DNA of 64,000 nucleotides from Liquidambar formosana (lineage: Eukaryota; Streptophyta; Magnoliopsida; Saxifragales; Altingiaceae), in assembly GCA_039720395.1 (NCBI GenBank), contig CM077831.1:20133542-20197541 (forward strand), read 5' to 3'. Each line of letters starts with the position of its first letter. Position 1 is the first letter of the stretch. Shown piece by piece: positions 38,570 through 50,288 of this stretch. The position numbers were made by a program, and so were the translations under genes. The notes under the pieces were generated by a model. The model was not told where the DNA came from, did no database searches, and was given only the letters and a program-made list of their open reading frames with translations.

Positions 38570-38665
38570 ACCAATTACATGGTACCACGTCTCAGACCGA
38601 GTGATCGAGGCAAGAGTTATGGGTTCAATTCTCACTATTTTTCTCTCAAGCCTATTTAAATAGAC
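38570..38665 (+). mobile_element. tRNA-derived SINE-like fragment
   Basis: Contains CAGACCGAGTGATCGAGG (A-box-like) and GGGTTCAATTCTC (B-box-like) at the spacing of a tRNA. No closed acceptor stem. Confidence 0.45.
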
Positions 38666-38961
38666 TTTATTTTATAATTATCCATTAACAAAAAAAATAC
38701 AAAATAAAATAATAGAACAATACATGATACCTCGTCATATTAGCATCTATAAATCAAGTAGAGCTACATTTATTAGATGATAGAGAAGAATTTTTTTTTT
38801 TTTTTTTTTTTTGCCCTAGTCATATAGGCTCGATTGGTCACACAAATGGAAATTAAATAAAAATAAATTACAAAAATTACTCTAAACTTCTTGTCAATTT
38901 TCATTTTAGGATCTTCAATTTTAAAATCAATTAAAATATATCTTAACGTTTGTGTGTAGTA

Positions 38962-39225
38962 CTTCCTCCATTCCTAATTGACCATCTCCTTTTAAAAAAT
39001 ACACTTTTTAAGAAAACTTTATTAAATACTTTCGCATCAATACATATGTTTTGACATTCCAATTTAGCTCTCAAATGTACAAAACATTAGAGAAGAGATA
39101 ATATGTTTTTAAAGGTATTTTAGGAAATCAAATAAAAAGAATCAATGACTTTTGAAATGTGATAATAATTTTGGAACATCCAAAAAAAGAAAGAAAGTAG
39201 ACCAATTATTTAAAAACCGAGGGAG
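38962..39225. mobile_element. Stowaway-like MITE in the arginase-nitroreductase spacer
   Basis: Left end CTTCCTCCATTCCTAATTGA, right end ACCGAGGGAG, TA on both sides. Confidence 0.8.
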
Positions 39226-39766
39226 TAATTTAATACTCTCAGTTGGTGCAGTGTTAATAAGATTAATGGTAAAACCGTCATGTGACAGCAAGTTACTCTT
39301 AAAACGATGGTTATCCCCTAAGTTTATGGTTATCAATATTTCATTATTTTTTTAAAATTTAAAATCTAATATATGTAATATGTATTTATCTAAATAATAA
39401 TAAGGGTATCATCTTGTTTTGATTTTACATTTAACAACATTACAAACACTAACCCTTCGAGTAGTTTAGGGTGTATTTTGACTAGTATTAAAATTAATGG
39501 TACTAGAATAGGGTGTATTTTGACTAGTTTTAAAATTAATGGTACTATAGTAAAAATGGATGTAAACTTTAGGATAGTTTTATGTAATTTACTCGTTAAA
39601 CTATCAAATCAACTCCGCATTTTACATAATGTTGACTACACAAAATCGTTTATGTTTTGATTAAATAGTTATAGCAACTTTAATTCAATTAAATTCTCTT
39701 AGATAATCATAGTCACTTAGTTTCAATAAAATTTTCTCAGTCATGACCTTTTGTCTTATCCTTCAC

Positions 39767-39798
<32 letters not shown>

Positions 39799-41769
39799 GG
39801 GGGGGGGGGGTGTTGGGGGAGGTGCTTCAGTGTTTGAAAAACTATAGGTTGAAGTTAATTGATGTAAGATTTACTTTGTTTAGAAATAAGCCCAACCCAT
39901 ATCTAAATGAAAAAATTCTTTATAAAATATTGTGCTAACCCAACTAACCCTTCGGTGGTCATGGCCTCGGGTTGATGCTCGGGTTGAATTGGGCATTTGG
40001 AAATATGGTTTTCTCCTTTTGGGTTGAGCATGGATAGTCCTCCCAACCCACTCAACTCATCAGAGTTGTACTCCTGATCATGAACAGAATTATATATAAA
40101 ATGTTTTTCCTTTTACCCTCTATTTGGTTTATGGATTCTGTGTGGTCAAATCCCGAGGTGAACATTCGGCACTTCGTAATCTCGAACTGGTAAAGCCAGC
40201 AACATGCAATGTAAGTACCACGAGCTCAAAGTATCTCAGCACGGTAAAATTGTCATTACCCTTTATGTCCCGACCTGAGGATCAGGATTTGAATGATCAG
40301 CCATGACAACTAAGCCAACCCAAACTCCTTCAACCACGAACTAAAATGGGTAACGGATCCAAGCTCTGCATGAAGGAAAACACGTGAATAAAACAGCTAT
40401 CGCGTAACAAACAGGCAGTCAATTATTCCAATTACGATTCAAAGCTAACTATGGTCAGCCAACCCTGGTCACACAGTTATCAACTGGGCTCAGGTTAAAC
40501 TCAACCAAAGGAAAACCGCTATCTAACCAAACCATGGTTAGATCAAGATACAGATATAAATAGAACGGTTCCAAGCCTGATAGAGGTACGCAATACAGTA
40601 ACCCTAGTATAAAATCCTCCCTTTCGCTATACACAGTCAACTGACTTAAGCATCGGAGAGGTGACGACCGGACTCATCCCGGTCATCCCTTGATAGTGTG
40701 ATCATTGTGTGCAGGTCAGTCCATTGGTGAAGGCGCAGCTCTGCTCAAATCATCCAGCATTCATCGTATGGGAAAATACCCCGTACAGTTCTATCAAGGG
40801 AAAAAAAAAAAAAAAAGGGAAAATAGATGAGGAGGAAAGAAAATGAAAGGAAAAGATAAAACCATATCAAGCCAAAATTATTCCAATTCTTATTTTTCTT
40901 CCAATTTTTCATTGCAACCAAATAAAGAAAAGTAGAATTCTTTATATTTTATTTTTTTTCCTTGATAAAATTCACAAACCAAATAGAGCCTTAATGAAAT
41001 ATTACCATATGGATTTGTATATCATGGTAAGAAATGGAGTTCATTTTAATGACTTAGCAAAATTGTATGAGGAGAATTTATAGAATTAGCTTCATGATTG
41101 TAATTGGTTTGAAATTAGATTCGATTCGGTTCTCGTTCAAAATTCTACAAAACTAAAGAGGTTGATTTGATTCCTGATTTGGGGTTAGTATAGAAATGAA
41201 CAAACTCAATAATCAAACTCCGTATCAAATGTTATATATATATATATGTGTGTGTGTGACAATAAAATAAAATAAAAAATCTGAATAAATGAAGAAATAA
41301 GAGAAAAAAATTTAATATTAAAAAATAGAAAATTTGACAATTGTAAAGAGGGAAAACAAAAGAATCTAAATAAATCTAAATAATTGAGGAATGATGTAAA
41401 TAAATATAAACAATTGAGAGAGAGAGACGAGTGCCCGCAAGGCAATTTAAAAAATAATAATAAATAAAATAAAAATAAGAGGAAGAAAACAATTTTTTTT
41501 TTTACAATCAATATAATCTACCCTTACCCTTACCCTTACCCCTACCCCAGCCTTAACCCTCATTTTATCAACAGATGGACATCCATGTTTTCCTATGAAC
41601 TTAAATTTGAAATTACCAACATAACTAGTGAAAAGAATGTCTTTAGGCTATCATTGATTATTGAAAAGAGACCTACTTTGCTTTAGTCTCATACTTGTTT
41701 TCTCGGTCCCAAAATTTATGGGATTAGCTTAGCCTGAGTTGGGTTGGGCCAAGCTACGTCAAATATATT

Positions 41770-42606
41770 GGGGAAACGACTATTACAACCCCCCCAAATT
41801 GATAAGTTGCCCACCATATTTTTTAATTAGAAAAATTATTGTACAAAATTACCAAAAAGGGCTTAAGTACCCCCCCCCCCACCCATCCCCTCTCCTACAA
41901 GTTCGGCAACTCTCTCCGGCACTCCACCCCACCGGCGACGGCGAGGCAACAACGACAGCAGCCCTCTTCTTCTTTCCTCCTCTTCCCTCTTCTTCTCTTC
42001 TTCATTTTTTTTTTTCTTTTCTTTCCTTTTCTTTTCCTTTTCTTCTCCTCTTCCCTCTCGTTGGCAGCCCTCTTTTTTTCCTTTCCTTTTCTTTCTCTTC
42101 CCTCCCGTCGTTGAAAAAAATGGAGGTTTGAAAAAAAAACCTCCCTTGTCGGAAAACACACAGATCTAACCAGCAGAGGAAAAAAAAGAAAGAAAGAAAG
42201 AAAGAAAAAAGAGGAGAAGAAGAGAGAAGAAGAAGACCCTCCCTGCTAGAGAACACACACATCTGACCAGTAGAGGGAAAAAAAAAAAAAAAAAACAAAC
42301 AGAAAGAAAGAAAGAAAGAAAGAAGAGGAGAAGAAGAGAGAAGAGGAAGAAGGGGTGCTTGTGCTCGCTGTCACCATCGCCGTCGCCCTTCCTCGCCGTT
42401 GTCGTTGTCGTCGTCGTCGTCGTCGCCGTCACTGTCGCCCTTCCAGATCGGGGCAGTTGTGTGGGGGAGTGGGGTGGGTGAGAAGGGTTAGGGGTTATTT
42501 AGAAAGAGGGGTATTTTAGTCTTTAAGAAGGGTGGGTATGTAAATTTAGGAGGTGGGGATATCGGGGGTGCAACTGATAGCTTTGGGGGTTGCAATAGCC
42601 GCTCCC
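41770..42606. mobile_element. Non-autonomous DNA element with about 50-bp inverted ends and simple-repeat core
   Basis: Left end GGGGAAACGACTATTACAAC and right end (minus strand) GGGAGCGGCTATTGCAACCC, alignable for about 50 bp. Flanking ATATATT on both sides (41763-41769 and 42607-42613). The core is an extreme strand-asymmetric block: a pyrimidine-rich left half, then two tandem copies of an AAAG/GAGGA-rich unit (about 42143-42235 and 42250-42350), then (CGT)n near 42395-42430. The long Lys/Arg/Glu frames here are low-complexity artefacts. Confidence 0.65.
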
Positions 42607-43213
42607 ATATATTGGCCCAAATATGATGTCAGTTCGTGTTTGGGCTATCCTTAATTCAACTCAAAGCTTGGCCCGCCCAAACGTGTATTAATTTATTATC
42701 GATTTTATGTTGATCTTAAATTGTTCATATTGTGTCAATGGTAAGATTATTATTAATAAGAAAAGTGAAGCACTTTTATTTGGAAAAAGTGAATTAAAAA
42801 CAATGCAAATTCACATTAAAAGAGTGAATCCGAAACTATGCAAGCTCACAAACTCTCATGTTTGTTGGATGGGAGGGGTTACAGGTATTAGGAAGTGGGA
42901 TGAGCAACCCTAGCTGTTGTGTAGTCCAATAACCTATTGGGTTTTTCTTTGAAAAAAATATAACAAATTATTGTTGTTTCGATAGTTGCTTGTGTATTGA
43001 ACCTCTAAATCATTCTGAGTTAGATTAACATGTATATTCTATATTTGTATAATATTTTCTTACGAAGGAACTAATAAAATCTCACATCTTTAGAGATAAA
43101 TTAGCATGAGACTTTTGTATCAAGATTTTAGATTTGACTTTCCATTCTTTAAGATCTATCTTCAGACTAGGTTTACATTGAACATTGATTGAAATGGAGT
43201 GAACTATTAGAAC

Positions 43214-43214
<1 letters not shown>

Positions 43215-43249
<35 letters not shown>
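43215..43249. repeat. 35-base homopolymer A tract
   Basis: Uninterrupted A run about 70 bp before foldback MITE member 2; a retroelement poly-A tail is possible, but no element body is recognisable next to it. Confidence 0.85.
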
Positions 43250-43251
<2 letters not shown>

Positions 43252-43317
43252 CTGAAATGGGGTGGTCGGACATTAACTTCACTTGTTTAAAGGGCATAAA
43301 ATGGGTTGGATACTACT

Positions 43318-43667
43318 TTAACATCCTTTGGTTTTTTTAAGGTTTATAAAAAATATAAAAGGTTTTCATGAAAATTAGTTGTGTAAACCTTTAGAAAACA
43401 TCATTTTGAACAACTGTGTATAAATTTTTTTAAAAAAATTTTGTCATTTAAGTAGACTTTTTTGTTTTCGTTTTCAGTAAAAATCCAAAAAGTCAACTTG
43501 AATGACAATTTTTTTAAAAACCTTATTTTACAAAGTTATTAAAAATGATGTTTTTTAATTGATTTTATGACCAATTTTCATTAAACCTTTTATATTTCTT
43601 ATAAAACCTTTAAGAAATCACAAGTATTGAGGATGCAAAACAAGTATTGGGATGCCAATAAAGGCCT
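43318..43667. mobile_element. Foldback MITE, family member 2
   Basis: Shares the arm words AATATAAAAGGTTTTCATGA and AAAATGATGTTTT with the element at 22570-22964 and ends AATAAAGGCCT. The left end is less well preserved and the boundaries are approximate. Confidence 0.6.
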
Positions 43668-43793
43668 CCATCTATCTCCCTTCAAGACCACCCTCATGAA
43701 TTTTGGTCTTGTACCTGATACACATAGGACGGGGGACTGCATGTGCGTAGGGGATTAGTTTACTCTTGCTAAATAAATAAATATTCCCTCTGT

Positions 43794-44053
43794 TTCTAAA
43801 TAAGTATCTTACTTTTTTTTTCTAGGATGATTCAAAATAATTGTCCTATTTCATAAGTCAAGTCAATGGTTATTTTTTATTTTCTAAAATATCCTTAAAA
43901 AGGTATTTTTATTTAGTTTTTTAATGTTTTACACATTTAAAAATAAAATTGAAAATTTAAAATATATGCATTAATGTAAAAGTATTTAATAAGAATTTTT
44001 TTAAGAAGAGTGTTTTTTTGAAAGGATACTTAAGTTGGAACGAAGGAAGGAAA
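43794..44053. mobile_element. Stowaway-like MITE in the nitroreductase-family gene promoter region
   Basis: Left end TTCCCTCTGTTTCTAAATAA after TA; right end GGAACGAAGGAAGG. It ends about 115 bp before the ATG at 44168, so it may lie in or next to the core promoter. The right TA is a few bases off. Confidence 0.65.
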
Positions 44054-44126
44054 TAAATAAAAGACCCCATCTACCGACATCACGAGGAAGAAGCTAAGAT
44101 TGGAAGGTTGGAAAACATTCGAAAGT

Positions 44127-44139
44127 TTCGAGAACCTTA
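44127..44139 (+). promoter_or_regulatory. Heat-shock-element-like motif before the nitroreductase-family gene
   Basis: TTTCGAGAACCTTA contains one perfect TTCnnGAA pair and a third partial unit, 30-40 bp before the ATG. It may already lie in the leader. Weak evidence. Confidence 0.25.
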
Positions 44140-44167
44140 CAAAAGGATCTAGAACAAGTCCAATAAA

Positions 44168-47100
44168 ATGGGAATCAGAATGCCAAACCTTCCTTCTAGG
44201 TTTTCTTTCTCTTTCCACCACCACCACCACTACTCCCTCCTATTTCCCTCCACCTTTATTCTCCCAAAGACCAGCACCACCAGCAGCTCCAAGAAACCAT
44301 CAACTCTCACTATGTCATTCTCATCTTCTTCATCATCACCTTCACCTTCACCTTCTATATCGAATCCCAAAGAAGACTCAGACCAACACAGGCAATTACT
44401 AACCCAAGTCCTGAAATACCACAACCAAACCAAACACTCCTTCACCAACTACGCCCGAGGCCCTCACGGCCTTGACTGGGCTAACCAACCCAACCCTTTT
44501 CGCCGATTCGACTCAGCCCCTCTCCTCCCTCTTATCCACCTCCCAACACACGACCAAAACCCCTCAACCCATGAAGACAATCCGCCGCCTCTTTACTCCT
44601 CTCTCTTCTGCTCTCTCCCATCTCCAAAACCCATCTCCATTTCCACCATTTCTCAGCTCTTCTACGATTCTCTTGCGCTTTCGGCCTGGAAAACAACTGG
44701 TTTTTCGACCTGGTCGCTCCGAGTTAACCCGAGTAGCGGCAATCTCCACCCCACCGAATCCTACATTATCGCCCCGCCGATTGATTCCCTCTCGAATTCG
44801 CCTTTCGTTGCGCATTACGCACCGAAGGAGCATTCTCTGGAGCTTAGAGCCACAATCCCATCTGGGTTCTTCCCTAAATTCTTCCCCGAGGGTTCGTTCC
44901 TAATTGGGTTTTCGTCAATTTTTTGGCGGGAGGCGTGGAAGTACGGTGAACGGGCGTTTCGGTATTGCAATCACGACGTGGGTCATGCCATTGCCGCCGT
45001 TTCGATGGCCGCCGCGGGTCTTGGTTGGGATGTGAAGATCCTTGAGGGGTTGGGTTATAAGGATTTGGAGAAGCTAATGGGGCTTCATAAATACCCAGAA
45101 TTTAAAATTCCAGCGCGCGCCGTTAAAGGGAAGTTCTCAGATATTGAATTCGAGCACCCGGATTGTGTTCTTGTTGTTTTTCCTAATGGGGTTGGTGAAT
45201 TTGATGTGAATTACGAGAAATTGAGCTCGGCAATATCAGAATTCTCGGAACTGGAGTGGAAAGGTAAGCCTAATTCGCTTAGCAAAGAGCATGTTTGTTG
45301 GGATATAATATATAGAACAGCAGAGGCCGCGAAAAAGCCATTAACAATACGAAACAAATTCGAAATCGATACATTTGGAAGTAGTAAGCTCTTTAGTGAA
45401 GGTTCATATAAGGGATTCACAGTTAGGGAAGTTGTTAGGAAGCGTAGGAGCGCGGTTGATATGGATGGAGTTCATGTGATGGAGAGAGAAACATTTTATC
45501 AGATGCTATTACATTGCCTTCCTTCGGGTTGTGGAAATGGAGAGAAGCAAGGGAGACAATTGGCATTGCCATTTCGGGTTCTTTCGTGGGATGCTGAGGT
45601 TCATGCTGTTTTATTTGTTCATAGGGTTGCGGGATTGTCAAAGGGGTTGTATTTTTTGGTTAGGAATGAAGATCATTTCGATGATCTCAAGAGGGCTACA
45701 AATTCTGATTTTAAGTGGGAGAAACCAGAGGGTTGCCCTGATGATCTCCCTCTATATGAACTTGCTAGAGGTGATTGTCAGAAGCTCGCCAAACGAATTT
45801 CCTGCCATCAGGTGAGTCAGTTGCTATGTGATTTTGTTCTTTCGCATCTTTTGTATTGCAATGCAATTGCTTGGAAAGTATTTGATCTGCAATAGAAATA
45901 GATGCTCACCAATACTTAGTTCATGAATTTAATTTTGAAAACAATGGGGAAACTGTGGATGTTACAGATAGAGATGAAATCAGCTATGCTTTGTTTCACT
46001 TTTAGTGATAAAGTGGGTTGATGATTTGAATTTTCTATTTTGGGTAGCCATAATAAAGTAGGTTGATGATTTGGAATTTCTATTCTGGGTAGCCATAATA
46101 AAGTGGGTTGATGATTTGGATTTTCTATTTTGGGTAGCCATAACAAAATTCTCATACTGTTTTGTGAAAATCGATTTTTGTACTTCCTTTTAACTAATAT
46201 TCCAATAATTTAAACCTAGCAAATCAAGATGAATTTTTCAAAGAGTGAGCGAACTTATTACAAGTTTTGAGAATCAACACTGTAATGATTAAAGTTAGAA
46301 GTTTTATCTGAAATTTAGCAGACTGTCGTTATATCATGAATCTGTTGACTTGTGTCTTAATTCATGGACTTGATTCAATCGAGAGATCCAAGCAACTCGG
46401 CTGTGTTTGTTATGGAAGAATGAGGGAGGGAATGGAATGGTGATTCCATCACCCTAAAAAAAGTGAGCGTTTGGTAACCCAAGGGAATGGAATGGCCATT
46501 CCTTTGTGGGGGCCTATTCTGACCATTCCTTCCCAAATCACAAGGAATGGCCATTCCCACCTTTTAAGGAATGAAAATCATTAAAAGTGGGTCCCACTTT
46601 CCATTCCCTCAAACCAAATGCAGGCATTTTCCAGCTCTTGCTAAAATGTTCTACCTAAATGCAGGATATTGCGGGTGATGGCTGCTTCAGCCTAGGAATG
46701 GTGGCTCATTTTGAGCCCACCTTGTGTGACAAGAGTGCGTGGATGTATCCTCGGCTATTCTGGGAGACTGGAGTTCTTGGTCAGGTGTTGTACCTTGAAG
46801 CACATGCTGTCGGCATTTCTGCTACTGGAATTGGTTGCTACTTTGATGATGCTGGTATGTTTTTTTTTTGTTTTTTTGGGTTCACTTCCTCATATCTAGG
46901 ACTCTCATTTTCATATCAACTACGTGATACTTTCCTCCTATGCTGGTATTTTTTTCTTATCAAAATAAATGTTAAGCATGCAGACTGAATTATTTAAGAA
47001 TCCACACTCCAGTGGGATTAGAAAACAGTGTTGAACACCCATATTGTAGAAGAAGAGTGTGAGAAGATCTTTCTCAATAAACAAGTCTTTTTATTTGCCA

Positions 47101-48746
47101 ATGTTGCCACCAAGCCTTTTGAAAGAAACAACGAGGATATCCAATTGGGAGCATTTTTTTTTCCTTTTGTCAATCTGATGTGGGAAATGGAAAGCAAATT
47201 TCGTTAAGTTACAAGAAAAAGATAAAATGAAGAAAACTAACATGAATAAAGAATGCATCACAGTTGAAGATAAAATGTGGTTCAACCACACAATAATGAC
47301 ATCCTCAAGTGGAGGCAATCATAGAGTTCCATTATTATTATTATTATTTTTGATAAATTTAATGTGTTTTATTAAAACAGAAAGAAAAGCAAGGGGGACC
47401 CCCGTACTTGCGAGATATACAATAGAGTTCATTATTTTGGAGATTATGAGAACTTGGCTTTCCAATACTTACAAAAAATAGTTGACACCAAAGGGCACTA
47501 TTCTGAAATGCAACAAAAAAAATGCTTCTGCCTTGGACCTTTGAAACCAGAGGTCCTAAAGCAAACTACCTTCAATGGGATTTACTCCCAAATTCTCGAG
47601 AATCTACTCTCACAAGAACCCCTCCTACAAAGTCATACATGAATTCCTTAAGAGTCCATTCTCACCATAGCCATGTCAATTACTCGCATTCTCACAACCC
47701 CCATAGGGATCACTCTCTATAGGAGAAACTGTCATGATTCCTTTAAGAGCCCTCAGCATGAGGGGAACTGCCCCCTCTGCAGTCCGCCCTAGGTTTTTCC
47801 AAGTCTATGTTATATGCCTTTTATGGTCATGGATTAAGTCCCACTTTGTCAAAGAATAGCACGTTCTGCCTCACAAGTAGAACAATAAAGGAGTTCTACT
47901 TCAGAAGATAATTGTAGATTTCCAGTGAAATGGCACATAATTGTTGGGACATTTTCTGTCAAATGTGCTATGAAAGTACTTACATCGCAATAGTGAGGAG
48001 CATACCCTTGTCCGTCTTATTTTGTGGGTCCAAGTGCTCTTATGAAAGGGTGGCGAGCTCATACCCTATTGAAGATAGTATATTTGTGGATCATTTTAAC
48101 AAAAACCAAGGTGACAAGCTTAAAGATTTTGAGGATGCAAGAGTAATTTGAGTTGCACTCAAGAAAATAGAACAGAAAAAGGTAGTAGAATTTTTAGGGA
48201 AGATGGAGGCACATAAATGATAATTTGTGAGATTAATGAAAATAAATAGATAGAAGTGGGTGGCATGAGGTATTGCAGACTATTATGGTGAATGGGAACA
48301 ATAACTAGGTGTGACAAATTGTGATTTGCCATAGGAAGAACTATCATTTCATAATCCCCACCCCACCCCATGCAATTTTATTTAGTTTTCAAATGAAATC
48401 TTAAATTTAAGAACTTCCAAATATTTCTAATAGTGGACTCCTATGCTACTTGGAAATTCTAAACAAATTTTCTTCGAACTAAAGTTTAATTCCCCTATAT
48501 CTAATTTTGAATACCTCATCCTCATATGATTGTGACCAGCTTAGTATCATCTCTTGCATCTTACACGTCTCAAACTTATAATGGAACTGAAAATTTTCAT
48601 TTTATTGATCATTTGCAGTGCATGAACTTCTCGGGTTGAAAGGATCAAACTATCAGAGTCTTTATCATTTTACAGTGGGAGGCCCAGTCTTGGACAAGCG
48701 GATAATGAGCCTACCTGCATATCCAGGCCCTGGTGTTGATGCATGA
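44168..48746 (+). CDS. Two-domain nitroreductase-fold protein (SagB/ThcOx-type dehydrogenase family), likely plastid-targeted, 3 exons
   Basis: Exons 44168-45811, 46665-46854 and 48619-48746; 1962 nt, 653 codons, phases 0 and 1 consistent (donors GTGAGT and GTATGT). Residues 1-65 are Ser/Pro/His-rich with few acidic residues, as in a plastid transit peptide; Met49 is an alternative start. The first nitroreductase-like half has the SagB signature NPSSGNLHPTE (187-197) and NHDVGHAIAAVSMAAAGLGW (268-287). The second half has a basic RKRRS block, RVAGLSKGLYFLVR, CHQDIAGDGCFSLGMVAHF, ETGVLGQVLYLEAHAVGISA, TGIGCYFDDAVHELLGL and YHFTVGGPVLDKRI. Family members bind FMN and in bacteria oxidise azoline rings in peptide maturation. 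The plant substrate is not known to me, and no peptide-maturation genes lie nearby. Intron 1 holds a 3 x 45-bp minisatellite and a MITE. A heat-shock-element-like motif lies upstream. Confidence 0.85.
46010..46144. repeat. 45-bp minisatellite, three copies
   Basis: Units 46010-46054, 46055-46099 and 46100-46144, each starting AAAGT(G/A)GGTTGATGAT and ending GGGTAGCCATAA, with 2-4 differences between copies. In intron 1 of the nitroreductase-family gene. The unit length is a multiple of three, so an antisense frame stays open by chance. Confidence 0.9.
46400..46626. mobile_element. MITE-like GGAATGG-rich element in intron 1 of the nitroreductase-family gene
   Basis: Left GGCTGTGTTTG and right (minus strand) GCCTGCATTTGG, both followed by GAGGGAATGG. 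Repeated internal AATGGCCATTCC palindromes. It ends about 38 bp before the exon 2 start. Target duplication not clear. Confidence 0.6.
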
Positions 48747-49869
48747 TGGCGGGGTGATACATATCTTAGAACAACATTAGCTACCTCCACTGACTTGCCT
48801 TATATTGTCAACAACAGTCAACAACAGTACACATTTGATACAAGGTGCCAATAATCAATTTTTACAATGATAGACAAATACCTATTCTTACTTAGTTATA
48901 ATATGATCAGTCTTTGCTTGTATCTAAGCATGTTCTGCAACCACTGTAAATTTGTAATGTTCTTTCAATGGCTTTATGCCGAGCATGGTCTTCTGATGTA
49001 AAGTAGTAATCAATTGGTTAGTTATTAGATTATAATTTTTTAATTTGAGTGTTTTCCTACTTAAATCATTCTGCGCTTTATTATAATGCTCATAATATTT
49101 GTTATCCGTTGTCGTTCCTTTTATTACTAGTGGTTTATGGGTCTTTAAAGACCGAAAATGCTAAGCATGGGTTTGCATGTAGAGAAAGCAAGTTGTGGTT
49201 ATGCTTCAGAAAACATTTGACTAGAACAAGAAATTCTTCACCCGCCTCATTTAACAAACCCAGCACGCCAGAGTGAATTGGGTTTGATTGGGTAATAATT
49301 TTTGATCTGATTAGGTTTTTCATGCACTGAATCTCTTGTTTAAATTTTTAACTGAACAAGGAAACCGTGATTTGCGTTCATACCAGCAAGATCAACTAAA
49401 CCATTGTGACCTAATAAGCAACATGAGACAGCAGAATAAGGGAAAGGTAAGTAAAGGAATTTGATTCAATTGTGTCCCTAGCCATCGTGGCATCTCTATG
49501 GGGGCTTATATTTTCTTACACAAATGACTTTGGGCTGAAAATTTCACCAGGCAAGAAGAAATGTCACAGCTCTTATTCAGGGACTGTGCATTGAATTGTT
49601 ATAGAAGCCGCCAAGAGTACGTGCTGATGATTTGGAAACAATTGCAAACTCTATCATGTGAAAAGGATTGTAATTAATATGGTGACCTATACATGCTCAT
49701 GAAACCAAAATGTCTGCTGTTGATTGGTGTTCAATTTTGTGCTCTATTACCCAAAATTAACCCCCCAAAAAAAAATTTATTTTTCTATTTATTGTTCAGG
49801 AAACCAAAGCTTAAAATTACAAGTCAAATCTAAAAACTGAAGACAACTGAAACCACTCAACTAAATCGA
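48747..49869. other. Spacer between the nitroreductase-family gene and the broken CAD-like copy
   Basis: Likely 3' UTR of the plus-strand gene up to about 49040, then AT-rich DNA. The last roughly 80 bp match the 3' flank of the live CAD-like gene (59100-59150: CTGAAGACAACTGAAACCAC), so the duplication includes 3' flanking DNA. Confidence 0.6.
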
Positions 49870-50288
49870 TCAAGAGTTATTGGGCTTCAATGTGTTCCCA
49901 ATATCGATTACAAATTGATATCTAACATTAGCCTTCACAAGACACTCCATTGCCGTGTTCTCATAATCCATCGGAATAATCTCAATGTCCACTGTTATGT
50001 TGTGTTTTGCTGCAAAATTGATCATTTCTTATGTTTCCTTTAATCCCCTAGTGGCACTCCTAGCTACTATCTTCCTCCCCGTCATTCCACCATCATTGTT
50101 AGCTCTATGGTTTCTTTCTTAGAGTTTATCTTAAACCCTCCAGGGCTGCCATAAGAGGCTGCTACTTAATAGGATTGAGAAGAACAAAAGAGATAAGCAC
50201 ATGCATGGCAACCTCTCAAGTAGGGTTTTGTAGCCTTGTACATAAAAAATGGTGGGTCATATATAATTTCTTCATTTATATTACGTAC

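Larger units (their letters stand above)
36001..44167. other. Repeat-rich spacer between arginase and the nitroreductase-family gene
   Basis: 8.2 kb with no supported gene. Contents in order: arginase promoter side; SINE head (37790); GC-richer patch with bZIP sites (38220-38620); SINE fragment (38570); Stowaway (38962); G-rich run near 39800; a GC-richer unassigned patch (40108-40800) ending in the inverted pair CCCTTGATAG/CTATCAAGGG; DNA element (41770-42606); A35 tract; foldback MITE (43318); Stowaway (43794). Confidence 0.6.

Noticed and set aside
41518..41560. Telomere-like run of CCCTTA units
   Set aside because: The plant telomere unit is CCCTAAA; these units are CCCTTA with irregular variants and only about four copies.
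41863..42432. Long Lys/Arg/Glu- and Phe/Leu-rich reading frames on both strands
   Set aside because: They arise from polypurine/polypyrimidine repeats inside a DNA element, overlap each other in several frames and have no domain.
44230..44833. Antisense and frame-shifted open frames over the nitroreductase-family exon
   Set aside because: Shadows of the real 1.6-kb exon, which alone shows family motifs.
45916..46155. 79-codon antisense frame with a 15-residue Trp/His/Pro repeat
   Set aside because: It reads a 45-bp minisatellite inside an intron; unit length divisible by three keeps it open by chance.
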